This document shows positions 20,863-31,964 of a stretch of DNA of 64,000 nt, in pieces. Made by a program: the position numbers and the translations under genes. How positions within the stretch are numbered: position 1 is the first letter of the stretch; each line of letters opens with the position of its first letter. Source of the DNA: Rosa chinensis (lineage: Eukaryota; Streptophyta; Magnoliopsida; Rosales; Rosaceae); the NCBI RefSeq assembly GCF_002994745.2, contig NC_037092.1, positions 70,283,823-70,347,822 on the forward strand, written 5' to 3'. The notes under the pieces are model-generated. The model saw only the letters and a list, made by a program, of their open reading frames with translations, searched no databases and had not been told where the DNA came from.

Positions 20863-21083
20863 AGATATGTTACACATTGACATACACTGAGCAATCATGG
20901 TAACCCAACATGGTCAAAAACAAAAAACCAATACTGATGAGCCCAAATCTCACATGTAAGGTTCATAACAGATATATGTTGCATATTGACATACAATGAG
21001 CAGTCATGGTAACCCAACACGGTCAAAAACAAAAAACCAATGCTGATGAGCCCAAATCTCACATACTGATAAGGTTTATAACC
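20863..21083. repeat. Imperfect tandem duplication, ~108-bp unit, two copies
   Basis: The unit starting GATATGTTACACATTGACATAC at 20863 recurs at 20971 as GATATATGTTGCATATTGAC. Both continue through GGTAACCCAACA and CCCAAATCTCACAT. The second unit runs up to the copia 5' LTR. Confidence 0.85.
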
Positions 21084-21101
21084 AGAAAGAGTTTTTTTTT
21101 C

Positions 21102-21297
21102 TGTTAGTGTGAGTCATCGTTCCCTATTAGGAATAGACTACAAGGGAATATATTGTTATAATTACTTACCTTGTATATGTTGTGTAGTACAGTAGTACAC
21201 AATAGTTGTAATACAATTATAATCTGTTTATATACACCACAGAATGGGTGTAATTATATATCAAACAATTCATTCTCTCAATCTTGTTATCTTTGAC
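21102..21297 (+). repeat. 5' LTR of copia element 1
   Basis: It starts TGTTAGTG and ends TTTGAC, about 196 bp. The end was set by comparison with the 3' LTR and by the TTTTC duplication. It lacks the usual terminal CA in both copies. Confidence 0.8.
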
Positions 21298-21298
21298 T

Positions 21299-21310
21299 TG
21301 GTATCAGAGC
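21299..21310 (+). promoter_or_regulatory. Primer-binding site, initiator tRNA-Met
   Basis: TGGTATCAGAGC follows one base after the 5' LTR. It is the canonical match to the 3' end of plant initiator tRNA-Met. Confidence 0.9.
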
Positions 21311-22054
21311 AAAGATTCGAGAGGACTTTGTCTCTTATTTTCTAATTCTTTAATTTGAGGAATTAATTCAAAAACCCCATTGTTAGGGTTATTGAATCTC
21401 TTAACGACGTTATTGGGATTCTGTCGTTATCTTCCTAGCATCACCGTCCGTCCAAGAACGATCAGTGCATCTTCTTCTTGGACGTCATTCAGACCGGCCT
21501 CGTCTCCCCTGACTGCCTTCGTCTTCCTCCAGCGCTAAAGATCAGCCTGTCCAGCTAACTGTAGTGCCCGACCGTGCCCTGAGACCCGTTCATATCACAC
21601 CAGATCGTGTATCGATCGATTCTCGGTGTCGCCGCTGTCTGTGTCACTTTGCTGCCCTGCCCAGACCGACGTCTCTCCTCGTCGTTGATCCCAGACCGCC
21701 GTCGCTCCTCCTCGTCGATCGGGTTCTTCAGTTCGCAGCCCGTTGTAGCTCTGCCCAGACTGCTGTCGCTCCTCATCGCTCTCCAAAGATCGACCAGATT
21801 CTGCACTTCGTCGCCTCCCACAGATCGACCAGACCTCAACTCGGTTAACTCGCCTCAACTTAATCTCCCAGTCAACTCGGTCAACTTCAGTTAGCCTCAC
21901 TCGGTCAACCCGTTCAGACCAGTCAACTCCACAGGCTATAAAAAAATAAAATAAAAAATAAAAAATCTGTAACTATTATGTTTTGGAGTCATCTGTTATT
22001 CGTATTTCCGCTGCGTACTTTGGGATTTGTATATTTTTCTATTGTATTATTGCA

Positions 22055-25000
22055 ATGGGTGGTGATGACAGTGAAAGTAAGAGTTCTAAGACCAATGAGG
22101 TCCAGAGGGTTGAAGTCTCTGTCAAGAGCTTAAAAGGTGGTCTTTTTGGGGGTACCAAACTCACTGGTACCAATTTCCGAACATGGAAGAAGATTATATC
22201 TGTTTATCTCCGTGGGATACACAAAATGGGGCATGTGACTGGAACAATCAAGGCTCCTAGTGAAGATGATGAGGAGGCCTATGCTAAGTGGGAAGATGAT
22301 GATGGGTTTGTAATGTCAATTCTATTTCGAGCCATGACTGATGATGTGCTACAGATGGTGGAGGAATGTGAAACTGCTGAGGCGATATGGAAGACGTTGG
22401 GAGATCTTTATACAAATGAGTCTGATTTTGTATAGGTTCACGAATTGATGTGCAAAGATGCAGGAATGCAACAGAATGAGCAACCAGTGTCAGTGTTTTT
22501 TACCAAGCTAAAGAATGTATGGGCTGAAATTGATCAGAAGCGTCCTTGCAAGATCAAGAATCAGGAGGATATTGCATGGTACCAGAAAGAAAAGGAACTT
22601 GAGCGGGTTCATGCATTCTTGCGAGGACTTGATACCAAACATAACAGTGCCAAAGGAGAGTTGCTTAGAATGCCAGATCCTCCTAGCTTGACCACAGCTT
22701 TCACATACATTCGTAAGGATGAGTCTCAGCAGGAAAGTCTCAAATAGGCACAAGTTGAAGTATTTAGCCTAGCTATTCAAGCACCAGCACCTTTTCTTCA
22801 GCAGCAAAAATCAGTACCCGTTCATCAGCAAGGACCTCCACCAGGCTTTACCAACTGTCCTCGTCCTCAGTGTTCTTATTGCACCGACCTTAGGCATGTT
22901 CGGGAGACTTTCTGGAAGCTAAATCCGCACCTCAAACCTAAAAAGCAAGGTTATCGTCCTAAGGCGAGAGCAGCTGCTATTCAATTGGTCCAAGAACCAG
23001 ATTTCTATGGAGTGGCTGGACAAGATCATCATACAGCAGGTGGCGCTACTCCTACAACCTCTATAGCTGGTCGGGGTAAGATTGGTATGGCTTTAAAGGT
23101 TTCTAACTTTGTTGGTTCTGATACATGGATTATTGATTCTAGTGCTTCCGATCATATGACTTATGACAAATCATATTTTATTGAATTGTCTTCCCCACCA
23201 ATGTCCTATGTAACTAATGCCAATGGTGAGGCTTTTCCTGTGTTAGGGTCAGGGTCAGTGCGTATTACTCCCACTTTAGAACTCCATAATGTGTTATATA
23301 TGTCTGACTTATCTCATCACTTGATATCTGTCCCACAGTTGAACACTGAGTCTAAATGCTCTGTAACCTTTTATCCTATGTATGTGATTTTTCAAGATCT
23401 TCTCACTAGGGAGATAGTCGGTCTGGGGTATCTGAGGGGCAGGTTGTTCCATCTGGATCAGACATACGTAGGAGAGAAACCAGGAGCACAGTCCCGAGCC
23501 GCTTTGACTTCGAATTCTGATAAGTTAAGTGAAATTTGGTTGTGGCATCGCCGTTTAGGGCATCCATCTTTTAGTCTTATGAAAAAAAAAACCATGCCTA
23601 CTCTGTTTATTGGTGTGGATGAGTCTGTTTTACATTATGAAACATGTGTTTTGGCCAAGAGTCATCGTGCTACTTATTCTCCTAGTGTTTCTAATAAAAG
23701 TGTTATTCCTTTTGAGTTGATTCATTCTGATGTTTGGGGACCTTCTAGAGAGGCCACTGTATCGGGTATGAGATACTTTGTGTTGTTTATTGATAATTGT
23801 ACGAGATTGCCATGGGTTGTTCTTCTTAAAACCAAAGATGAAGTCTTCCCTGCTTTTCAAACATTTCGTAATCTTGTTCAAACACAATATCATAGCACCA
23901 TTAAAGTCCTTCGTTCTGACAATGGGGGGGAGTATGTTAACCATGTGTTCCAAGAGTTTTTTAAAACCCATGGGATTGTTCACCAAACCACGTGTCCGCA
24001 AACACCAGAACAGAATGGAGTGTCCGAAAGGAAAAACCGTCACTTACTTGATATGGCTCGTGCCCTTCTTTTTAGTGCTCATATGCCTAGGTATCTTTGG
24101 GGCGATGTTATACATGCTTCCTCTCCATTTATCAATCGTCTTCCATCCAATGTCCTTCAGGGAAAAATTCCATTTGAGGTTCTTGCCTCTCATGTCTCCT
24201 TACCATCATTTCATAATCTTCTAGCTCGTGTTTTTGGTTGTGTTGCTTTTGTGAATCAAATATCTGTTGTATCAGTACCTAACAAAGTGCAGGATGCATT
24301 GGGGGATCCAAAGTGGAGGAAGGCTATGGATGAAGAGATGGAGGCGTTGCAGAAGAACAATACTTGGCAACTTGTGCCTCCACCACAAGGCAAGAAGGCT
24401 GTAGGTTGTCGTTGGGTGTTTACCGTGAAGCATAATGCAGATGGATCAGTGAATCGATACAAAGCACGTCTTGTAGCAAAGGGATTTACTCAGACGTATG
24501 GTATAGACTATGATGAAACTTTTACTCCTATTGCCAAGATGAATACTATTCGGTTCTGCTCTCGTTCGCTGCTAGTTTAAACTGGCCACTCCAACAGTTT
24601 GATGTCAAGAATGTATTTCTTCATGGAGAGTTAGCCGATGAAGTGTACATGAGCCTTCCACCAGGGTATGTAGTTGCTTCTCCTGGTGAGTTTGTATGCA
24701 AATTGAGAAAATCTCTGTATGGTCTCAAACAGTCACCTCGTGCTTGGTTTGGAAGATTTTCACAGTTCATGCGGAAGGTTGGTTACAGGCAGAGCAACTC
24801 AGACCATACCTTGTTTCTCAAGCATCAACAAGGGAAGGTAACAGCTCTAATTATTTATGTGGATGATATGGTAATCACTGGTAATGATACTGTTGAGATG
24901 GATAGACTGCAGAGACAGCTAGCCTCTGAGTTTGAGATGAAGGACTTGGGTGAGCTTAAGTGCTTCTTAGGAATTGAGGTAGCCAGGGGGAGAGAAGGAA

Positions 25001-25826
25001 TCTATCTGTGCCAGAGGAAGTATGTTCTTGACTTGCTGACAGAGACAGGTTTGTTGGATTGCAGACCTATTGACACTCCTATTGAGCAGAACCATTGTTT
25101 AGCTGAGTATCCAGATCAGGTACCTACTGATCGAGCTCGCTATCAGAGGTTAGTTGGGCGCTTGATTTATTTGGCTCATACTAGACCAGACGTTGCATAT
25201 GCAGTGAGTGTGGTGAGTCAGTTCATGCATAATCCGAGTGAGAGTCACATGGATGCTGTTATGCGAATTCTGAAGTACTTCAAGTCAGCTCCAGGAAGGG
25301 GAGTACTGTTTTCTAAACACAACAACATTCTTGAGGTTTGTGGCTTCACAGATGTAGATTGGGCTGGAAATTTCATAGACGGGAGGTCGACATCAGGTTA
25401 CTTTACCTTTGTGGGAGGTAATTTGGTTACATGGAAGAGTAAGAAACAAAAAGTTGTGGCACGTTCTAGTGCTGAGGCCGAGTATAGAGGTATGGCTCAC
25501 GGAGTGTGTGAATTGTTGTGGCTGAGAAATCTGTTACGTGATCTGGGTTTCAAACTCAAAAATTCCATGCAGTTGTAAAGGAGAAGCTATTGACAACAAG
25601 AAAGCTATTGACATATCACAGAATCCAGTACAGCATGATCGTACTAAGCATGTGGAGGTTGATGGTCACTTTATAAAGGAGAAGCTAGATACCAAAAATT
25701 ATTAGCTTTCCTTTTGTTCCAACTGAAGAGCAACTTGCAGATATACTTTCCAAAGTAGTTTACAGGAAGGCGTTTTATGACTCACTAAGCAAGTTGGGCA
25801 TGGTTGATGTATATGCGCCAACTTAA
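22055..25826 (+). pseudogene. copia gag-pol polyprotein, disrupted
   Basis: The frame starts at ATG 22055. Gag has a KLTGTNFRTWKK block. TAG stops occur at 22433-22435 and 22745-22747 in the same frame. The zinc knuckle has lost its last cysteine (CX2CX4HX4F). The protease active site reads DSSA instead of DSGA. The integrase keeps its DDE-region motifs ([26 protein letters not shown]) but has lost one zinc cysteine (YETC). After the FGCVAF block it jumps to [12 protein letters not shown], so the integrase C-terminus is deleted in frame. Near 24560 a single-base loss shifts frame. RT (YVDD) and RNase H continue at 24570-25578 and then break again. The original stop is probably TAA at 25824-25826. 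Confidence 0.9.
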
Positions 25827-25833
25827 GGGGGAG
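25824..25833 (+). promoter_or_regulatory. Polypurine tract of copia element 1
   Basis: TAAGGGGGAG lies directly before the 3' LTR; it is the plus-strand primer of LTR elements. Confidence 0.8.
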
Positions 25834-27417
25834 TGTTAGTGTGAGTCATCATTCCCTATTAGGAATAGACTACAAGGGAATATATTGTTGTAACTGTTTG
25901 AACCCAAAATGAATATTTTTCCCGATAAGGGGGACTCGAGAGAAACTGGGCCAATATCTATGGCCCAAACTATATATTTTCGATAAACTCGGAATATATT
26001 GTTTAGAGGCTAAATAAAGCCTACTTGGAGGCCAAGCAATCTTGGAGCAAATCTGGATATTCTTTGATGTATCATAATCTGATAATTAATGGTGATTTGT
26101 TTGCTTGATTGCCAAGTACTGTACAAGCGAGCAGATTGGGTTGATCAATTAAGGAAGGATATATATATATAAGGTGGTTCATGCATGGTGAAACAATCAA
26201 GGAAGAAATAGTATGGTGGGCCATCAACTATTTGCAACCAATATGATGCATGCAAGGAACCAAGTTGCAGTCAAGCAATTAAGGTGGACGTGGAAATAAG
26301 GAGAAGCATGCAATCATGCTTGCTTGCAATCCTCAAGGAATCTAGTTATATATATAGTTGCATTGCACCTGCATGACAGATGGGTCAATTAAGAAGGCAC
26401 TTTAATTGTGTGAGTATATGGATATATATATGTGCATGCAAAGACGGTTGCAGAGTCCTCGCGAAGATATCGATATATGAGACGTGCATATTCTACTGCA
26501 CCCAAGAGGCAATTATTCCTTGCCTACATTCTAGCGGCGATAGAAGCGGATAATTATTAATTATCGTCTACGATAATATCAAAAGTATTAAGAGTTTTGA
26601 TTTGATTCAAGGCCAATAACTGTGGCCTAAAATATAGTATTTCATTCCTTTAAGGAAGGTGAATCTGCAATAGCCTATATATAGAGGCTAAAGACGATAC
26701 AGAAGGAGCTCTCTCAAATCAATCAATCCCAGCGATTACAAAGCCTCCCCGGAGCAAACCCTCAACCTCGTTGAAACCCGGTGACCGCCCGCCAGTCCTA
26801 GTCTCCTCGCGAGCCGACTGTCAGCCTCACCAGTTCAACCCGGCGACCGTACTTCCAGTCCCAGTCTCCCCAGGAGCCGACTGCGAGCACAACCGCCACT
26901 GTTACTTCCAGCGAAGCAAGGGTAACGCCCTCGCACCCAGCGAAGCTAAAGTCACGCTTTAGCAAACCCGTGCTTCTCTCAAACTTCCCAGTGATTGCTC
27001 TGCTCAGCCTCTCAACGTTGAGTATCGATTCGGTGAACGCAAAGAGACCACAACCAAACCCCTTACCCGCGTAAGGCAAGAAGTCCTTCTCCGGAAGGCA
27101 AGAAAAGAACCCTGTGACGAGGTTGGTGCTCTCCTCGTCCACAGCGCTTGAAGAAGAAGTCAGGTCACGGGACTACCCCAACGACTGCACCCCGCGGTGC
27201 TGGCACGCCTGCGCAACCACTCGCCCAAAAGAGACTGTTTGCACACCAGCTGGTTTTGGAGCCAAACAGTAACTACTAGTACCTTATATATGTTGTGTAG
27301 TACAGTAGTACACAATAGTTGTACGTTGTAGTACAATTGTAATCTGTTTATATACACCACAGAATGGGTGTAATTATATATCAAACAATTCATTCTCTTA
27401 ATCTTGTTATCTTTGAC
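25834..27417 (+). repeat. 3' LTR of copia element 1, split by a nested solo LTR
   Basis: The parts 25834-25894 and 27274-27417 together match the 5' LTR. The right part has small differences, such as an extra ACGTTGT-like insertion near 27323. Confidence 0.85.
25895..27268. mobile_element. Solo LTR (1374 bp) nested in the copia 3' LTR
   Basis: The block begins TGTTTG and ends CAAACA (TG...CA with a short inverted repeat) and is flanked by the 5-bp duplication GTAAC at 25890-25894 and 27269-27273. No coding region is inside, so it is a solo LTR left by LTR-LTR recombination. A TATA-like CTATATATAGAGG at about 26674 and a CT-rich downstream stretch suggest transcription on plus. The length suggests a Ty3/gypsy parent; this is inference. 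Confidence 0.85.
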
Positions 27418-27422
27418 TTTTC

Positions 27423-28397
27423 GACAAAGTTATAACCGAAAAGAGTTGATGCGAGTGCATACATTATTTCTGTCAATGAAAATAATAGAAAAAAGGAATC
27501 CATCGTATTCTTCAATTGGCTGCCCAATAATTCTGTACCTTTTGCCTCTCAATGAAGGAATCTACTGGGATAGGCTAGAAGGCTCTTAACTGTAGCAAGA
27601 AGTAACTGCAAATGAAGCTGGCAGTTCGTAAAATCTTGATGATGACAAGCAGGACAGGTTTGCATCATTCATGAGTCTGATATCATCCACCTTCTTCCAA
27701 CTATAAATTTGCAGTTACTATCAATTCAGAAGTCGCTAGCAGTTGGGAGAAACTGTAATTAAAGCACCAAAGTTAAGTTCTCTGTCTGCCTAAGGCTCTC
27801 GTTTCGCTGCGTGTCATACCCAGAAGACATTTATATATTTGTTTGAATTTGGATGAATGCCTGCTTAGGATTTCTTCGACCATATAGCAATTCATTCCCA
27901 TTTTGAATTTGTTTGGCTTATTCGCAACTTTGACCTAAAAGAATAGACCGGTTTGAATTTGGACCACTGTTATGATAAGCTCAAATATTATTCGTACCAT
28001 GAAACCAACTGATTAGCTCTAAAACTCACCCGCAGACGACTTTTAAGAAACAATTTCAATCTGATATTGACTAACGTGCATCATTTCACTAATGGTAGAG
28101 ATTGTCAAACAAAACCCTCGTTCAAAAGGAATGCCATTTATTGGAAAATTACAATTTTCTATGACAGTTTATATTCGACTAGAGCCAGCTTTTACATCTT
28201 TACAGTCCTCACCACCCAGAAAACTGGACAACCAAGTTCCCCAGGCATTTCCTGAAGCTTAATTGGTATTTTACAGAGTGATTAGGAGAAAAAAGAAAAG
28301 AAAAAAAGAACTGTCAAACAAAAGGAGGAAAATGCCTGACTTTTTTTCCGGGGATGTCTCTATATAATTTTATCTTTTAATTTATGATTGTCTCTAC
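27423..28397. other. Intergenic DNA downstream of the PP2C gene
   Basis: No gene was recognised. The part next to 28398 should include the 3' UTR of the minus-strand PP2C gene. Confidence 0.5.
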
Positions 28398-31253
28398 TTA
28401 TACACATGATCTCCATATTCTTCCCTCTAAAGAAATAACGATGATGGAAACATCATCATGGTACCGCCTCCGATCCCCTTGTGGTATTTGAAGCAATTCG
28501 TGGAAGTCCATACCTGTGATTCACCAAAACCAAGTTCATACATCAGTGTTCTGCAACGAATAACATTTCTATTCTAAGAACAATTTCTTTACTATGTTAA
28601 GTACGTACCAGCTTTTTTGGCAGCACGAAACAATACTTCCTCTACAAGATGCTGTGCCGGATCTCCTTCAGGTTGTAATGTGATGAAAAGTTCAACTTCA
28701 GAAACAGCTTCTTCGTTCGTGAAGTACTGATACAACCCATCCGAGGATAATATCAAGAACCTGTCTTTAGGGCCTAATCTGTGATGGTGGAGATATGGGA
28801 AGCAAGTGATGTAGGGGGAAGTCCCTATATAATCAATTTGGAATGCCTCTAGAAGTGCATTGTTCCATTTAGGCTGCAAACGTTGACAGAAGAAGCACAC
28901 AAATAAGCAAACAAGTTTGCAATAAAAGCACTGTTAAACTAATAGCAGAGATCTTTAAATGAGCTAAAACAGATAATGTGTCTGTGCTTGTGTGCGTATA
29001 TTAACATTTTGATCGTGACAGGAGTTCAGGTTATCTCTCTCCCTGGATTAGATGGGAATTGAAAATGTAAATGAAGGCAAAAGTGCTAGCTGAAGTTTAG
29101 GGTCACATAAGACTTGCTTCATTAACCTCGACCTCCCCATTCCCCAAAGCATTACAATACGGGTTTCAAGGTAAATAAAGTTTTTTTTTCATGTTATTAG
29201 ACTTTTTAAATCATCTTAGTGGAAACGATTGTTAATCTGTTGATATTGACCATAATTACATGAGATGAAATGAAATCCTAAATCAAGTTGGGCCAGAAAT
29301 ATGGTTGAAGAGAAGCAATTGTAAATTGTATTAATACCTGTTTGAGAAAGCCGGCACCAAAAGCTCTAGTGACCTTCAATGAACCTTTAACACGATCATT
29401 CATGACAGCACAAGCATCCTCTGGGTGTTCATTTCGGATTCTATGAACTTCCTGAAAAAATGCAGCGTATAAAAGATGAGCCTCAAAAATACGGTGATCC
29501 ATTAACTAACAAACACCACAAAAAGGGACTTATAATTCACCTCTTGCTCGCTAGTACTGTGATCCATCGTCAGCTGAACAGCGCTCAAATTGGGAATTGC
29601 ATTCTGTCTTTCGCCGTCCTCAAGATCATGTAATGTTTCCTCATTGATCCTCTCCAAATCCTGCCTAATCTTCCCAAGCCAATAATCCGGTTCCGCCTTC
29701 TGGGCCAAAACAACCCGACTATCACCCACATTCATCACATAAACATCCTCCCCCTTCATCAACATCACTAGAACACAAGACCCCATCAAGGCCAACTCCG
29801 GATTTTCCAAGAGCATTTTATCCGCAACTTCCAAATACGCCTCCTCTGTTTTCCTCAAAGCTTGAGACAAAGCCTTCAAAACATCAGTGTGGTTAGTAGC
29901 CGATGACCCATCTGCGCTGGACCTATTAAGCTGTTCCTTCAATCTCCGATCAAGCTCAACTCTCTCTCTATCCCATTCACACCTCCACCTCCTCTGATTA
30001 TCCTCCCATTTCCGGCCGGAGCTCCGGTACTTTGTTTTCGGGTTCCTGGACTCCCTTTTCTTGGAATTGGAATCGAAATTCACATCCCCACTTGCACAAG
30101 GATAATTCTCTTCCTCAACAAACTGAGAACAAGCATCTGCCACTTGATTCCTTCCCAAATCACTATCCGAAATCGAAATCGAAACCGAAACCGAATCCGC
30201 ATATTCTGGGTGAACAGGGGAAGTCGCAGGCGCGGCCACCGCAGCTGATTCAAGCCTCTCGTCCCAAATCAACCCTTTCAGCTCCTTATGGACAGCTGTG
30301 TACAAATTCGATAGAAGATAATCCGGCGCATCTGGGCCGTTGAATCCATCGTAGATTCCGACGAAAACCCAGCCGTCCTCCTCCGAAACGACGACGTGGA
30401 CTCGATCCTCCCCTGCTTTCCCTTGCGCCCACTGAAGATTTTGACTCGACAACGACTCGTCGTCTTCCAAACTCCCCTCACTGCTGAAATTCACAGAGCT
30501 CACGGTCAAATTCTCGTTGTGATTTTGAAGCTTACTATCTTGCAGTCCTCCGCCGCCGCCGCCGACGATCCAATCCTGATCTTTCACCGAAACGACGCGG
30601 TTTTTAATCGGCGCGAGAATGGAGTTCTGGCCACGATATATCGTCTTCGATATCGCTCTCTGAAGAACCCGAATCAGTTTCCGCTTCCCCGATCTCGGCT
30701 TGAAAGCGAACCCGCCGCCGTGGGAGAAGCTCCTCTGAAACTGCTCCGAGTACCCCTTCTCCATGGGCCCGGAGAAGAGCCCACGGTCGAGCGGGCCGGA
30801 CATGAACGCCCGCTCGATTGGGCCGGACAGGAACCCTCGCTCGAGCGGACCCGACCCGGGGATCCCCGCTCCGAAGTTCCCCGAAATCGGACCCGAATTG
30901 ATGAGATTTCGCGGGATGGGCTGCAGAGGAATCGAGGCGAAAGAGGTGGAGGACTCGAAAGCCGCCGCCCGATCGATGCTGTTGTAAGAGTAGAGATCGA
31001 GGACGGCCGTGGACAGAGGCGTCGACGTGTTGGCGCTGACCGAAGCTCCGGAGATGGTTTTGAAGGTGGTGGCCTCCTCGGAGTGGACCTTAGAAGAGGC
31101 CAGCCAGGTCGGGTCGGGTCGGACATAGCAGAAAGAGTGGCCGAGGCCCTCGTCGTAGGTGTCGGATAATACAAGCGGTTCATCTTGGGTTCGACGATGA
31201 ACTCCTTTAGCGCCGGTGAAGCAGACGCTAACTTTTCCAAAGCTGTTGCCCAT
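28398..31253 (-). CDS. POLTERGEIST-like protein phosphatase 2C (PLL4/PLL5 type), 4 exons, 735 aa
   Basis: Exons on minus: 31253-29541 (571 codons), 29451-29338 (38), 28873-28609 and 28513-28398. All introns are GT-AG, and the joined frame is open to the TAA at 28398-28400. The N-terminus MGNSFGK places Gly2 for possible myristoylation. It is followed by the [15 protein letters not shown] block, SGASVSAN, and four tandem SGP-x-(E/D)-(R/K) motifs (~133-168). PP2C catalytic motifs: [12 protein letters not shown] (~299-310), VMNVGDSR (~506-513), TMDHS (~562-566), SSDGLYQYF in exon 3 and HDDVSI in exon 4. The layout matches Arabidopsis PLL4/PLL5, plasma-membrane-associated Mg/Mn-dependent Ser/Thr phosphatases related to POL, which acts downstream of CLAVATA signalling. 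The product is somewhat longer than the Arabidopsis proteins because of an acidic/Ser-rich insert (~333-415). It appears intact. Confidence 0.9.
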
Positions 31254-31389
31254 CTGATCGGGGAGCCCAAAGAATATAAATTTGAATGAAAAAATTTAGG
31301 CTTTTTGATATGGGTTGTGTGAGTTAATTAAGCTCAATTCATGGCCGATTGTGAGGAGAGAGAGCAAGAGAGAGAGACAAAAGAGTCTC

Positions 31390-31394
<5 letters not shown>

Positions 31395-31439
<45 letters not shown>
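31395..31439. repeat. (GA)n microsatellite in the PP2C 5' leader/promoter
   Basis: About 22 GA units lie roughly 140-190 bp upstream of the PP2C ATG, read as CT on the gene strand. CT-rich 5' leaders and GAGA-factor (BBR/BPC) sites of this kind are common in plants. Confidence 0.9.
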
Positions 31440-31440
<1 letters not shown>

Positions 31441-31955
31441 ATACGAAGCTCAGAAGAAGAAGAAGAAGAAGAGGGAGAGAAGGAGGGAGAGAGAGAAAGC
31501 CGTTGACTTTGAGGCTCAGGTTTTGAAATGAATGGAAATGACTTTTTTTTATTTTTCCGTTTTTAATTTTGATTTTTTGGTTTTTATTATTTTTCGCATT
31601 CAAAATGCGTTGTGCTTTTTTTTATTTATTCCAAGCGTTGACTAAGGTTCGGCGATTTTAAGTAAACTCGTGGGCTTAGTTTGATTATTACCTTCAATGA
31701 ATGCGAGTGGAGACACGCGCGTGTGGGCGGCGGAGATATTTGAACGGCACCGTGGGGGCCGCGAGGGGGAAGACGTGATTGAATTGGGTTCATGGAGGCT
31801 TCTCCACGCGCGGAGGAGAAGCGTTGACATGTACGGGGCGGGGTGAAAACACCGGTTAAGGATCGAAAAGTCAAGGAGAAAAGCGAATAAACAGGCGTGG
31901 AAAAACGTGCCACGATCACCGTTGGATGGGATTGATGAGATGCGAGGGTTGACGT

Positions 31956-31964
31956 ACACGTGGC
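31956..31964. promoter_or_regulatory. ABRE/G-box-like site upstream of the PP2C gene
   Basis: ACACGTGGC, a classic ABRE core, lies about 700 bp upstream of the PP2C start. Several TTGAC W-box cores occur nearby at 31630-31950. No functional evidence is available. Confidence 0.4.

Larger units (their letters stand above)
21102..27417 (+). mobile_element. Ty1/copia retrotransposon 1, degenerate
   Basis: Near-identical LTRs at 21102-21297 and 25834-27417 (the latter split by a solo LTR) bracket a gag-pol region in copia order: gag, protease, integrase, RT, RNase H. The flanks 21097-21101 and 27418-27422 both read TTTTC, a 5-bp target duplication. A primer-binding site follows the 5' LTR and a polypurine tract precedes the 3' LTR. 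Coding damage includes two nonsense codons, at least two frameshifts, a large in-frame deletion, and catalytic substitutions. It is therefore non-autonomous. Confidence 0.9.

Noticed and set aside
21564..21900. Four overlapping ~95-codon frames on both strands
   Set aside because: They sit in the copia 1 leader, which is repetitive and pyrimidine-rich; no domain is seen.
30396..31270. Long open frames (257 and 198 codons) overlapping PP2C exon 1
   Set aside because: They are shadows of the GC-rich PP2C exon; the minus-strand exon frame has clear PLL motifs and splice sites.
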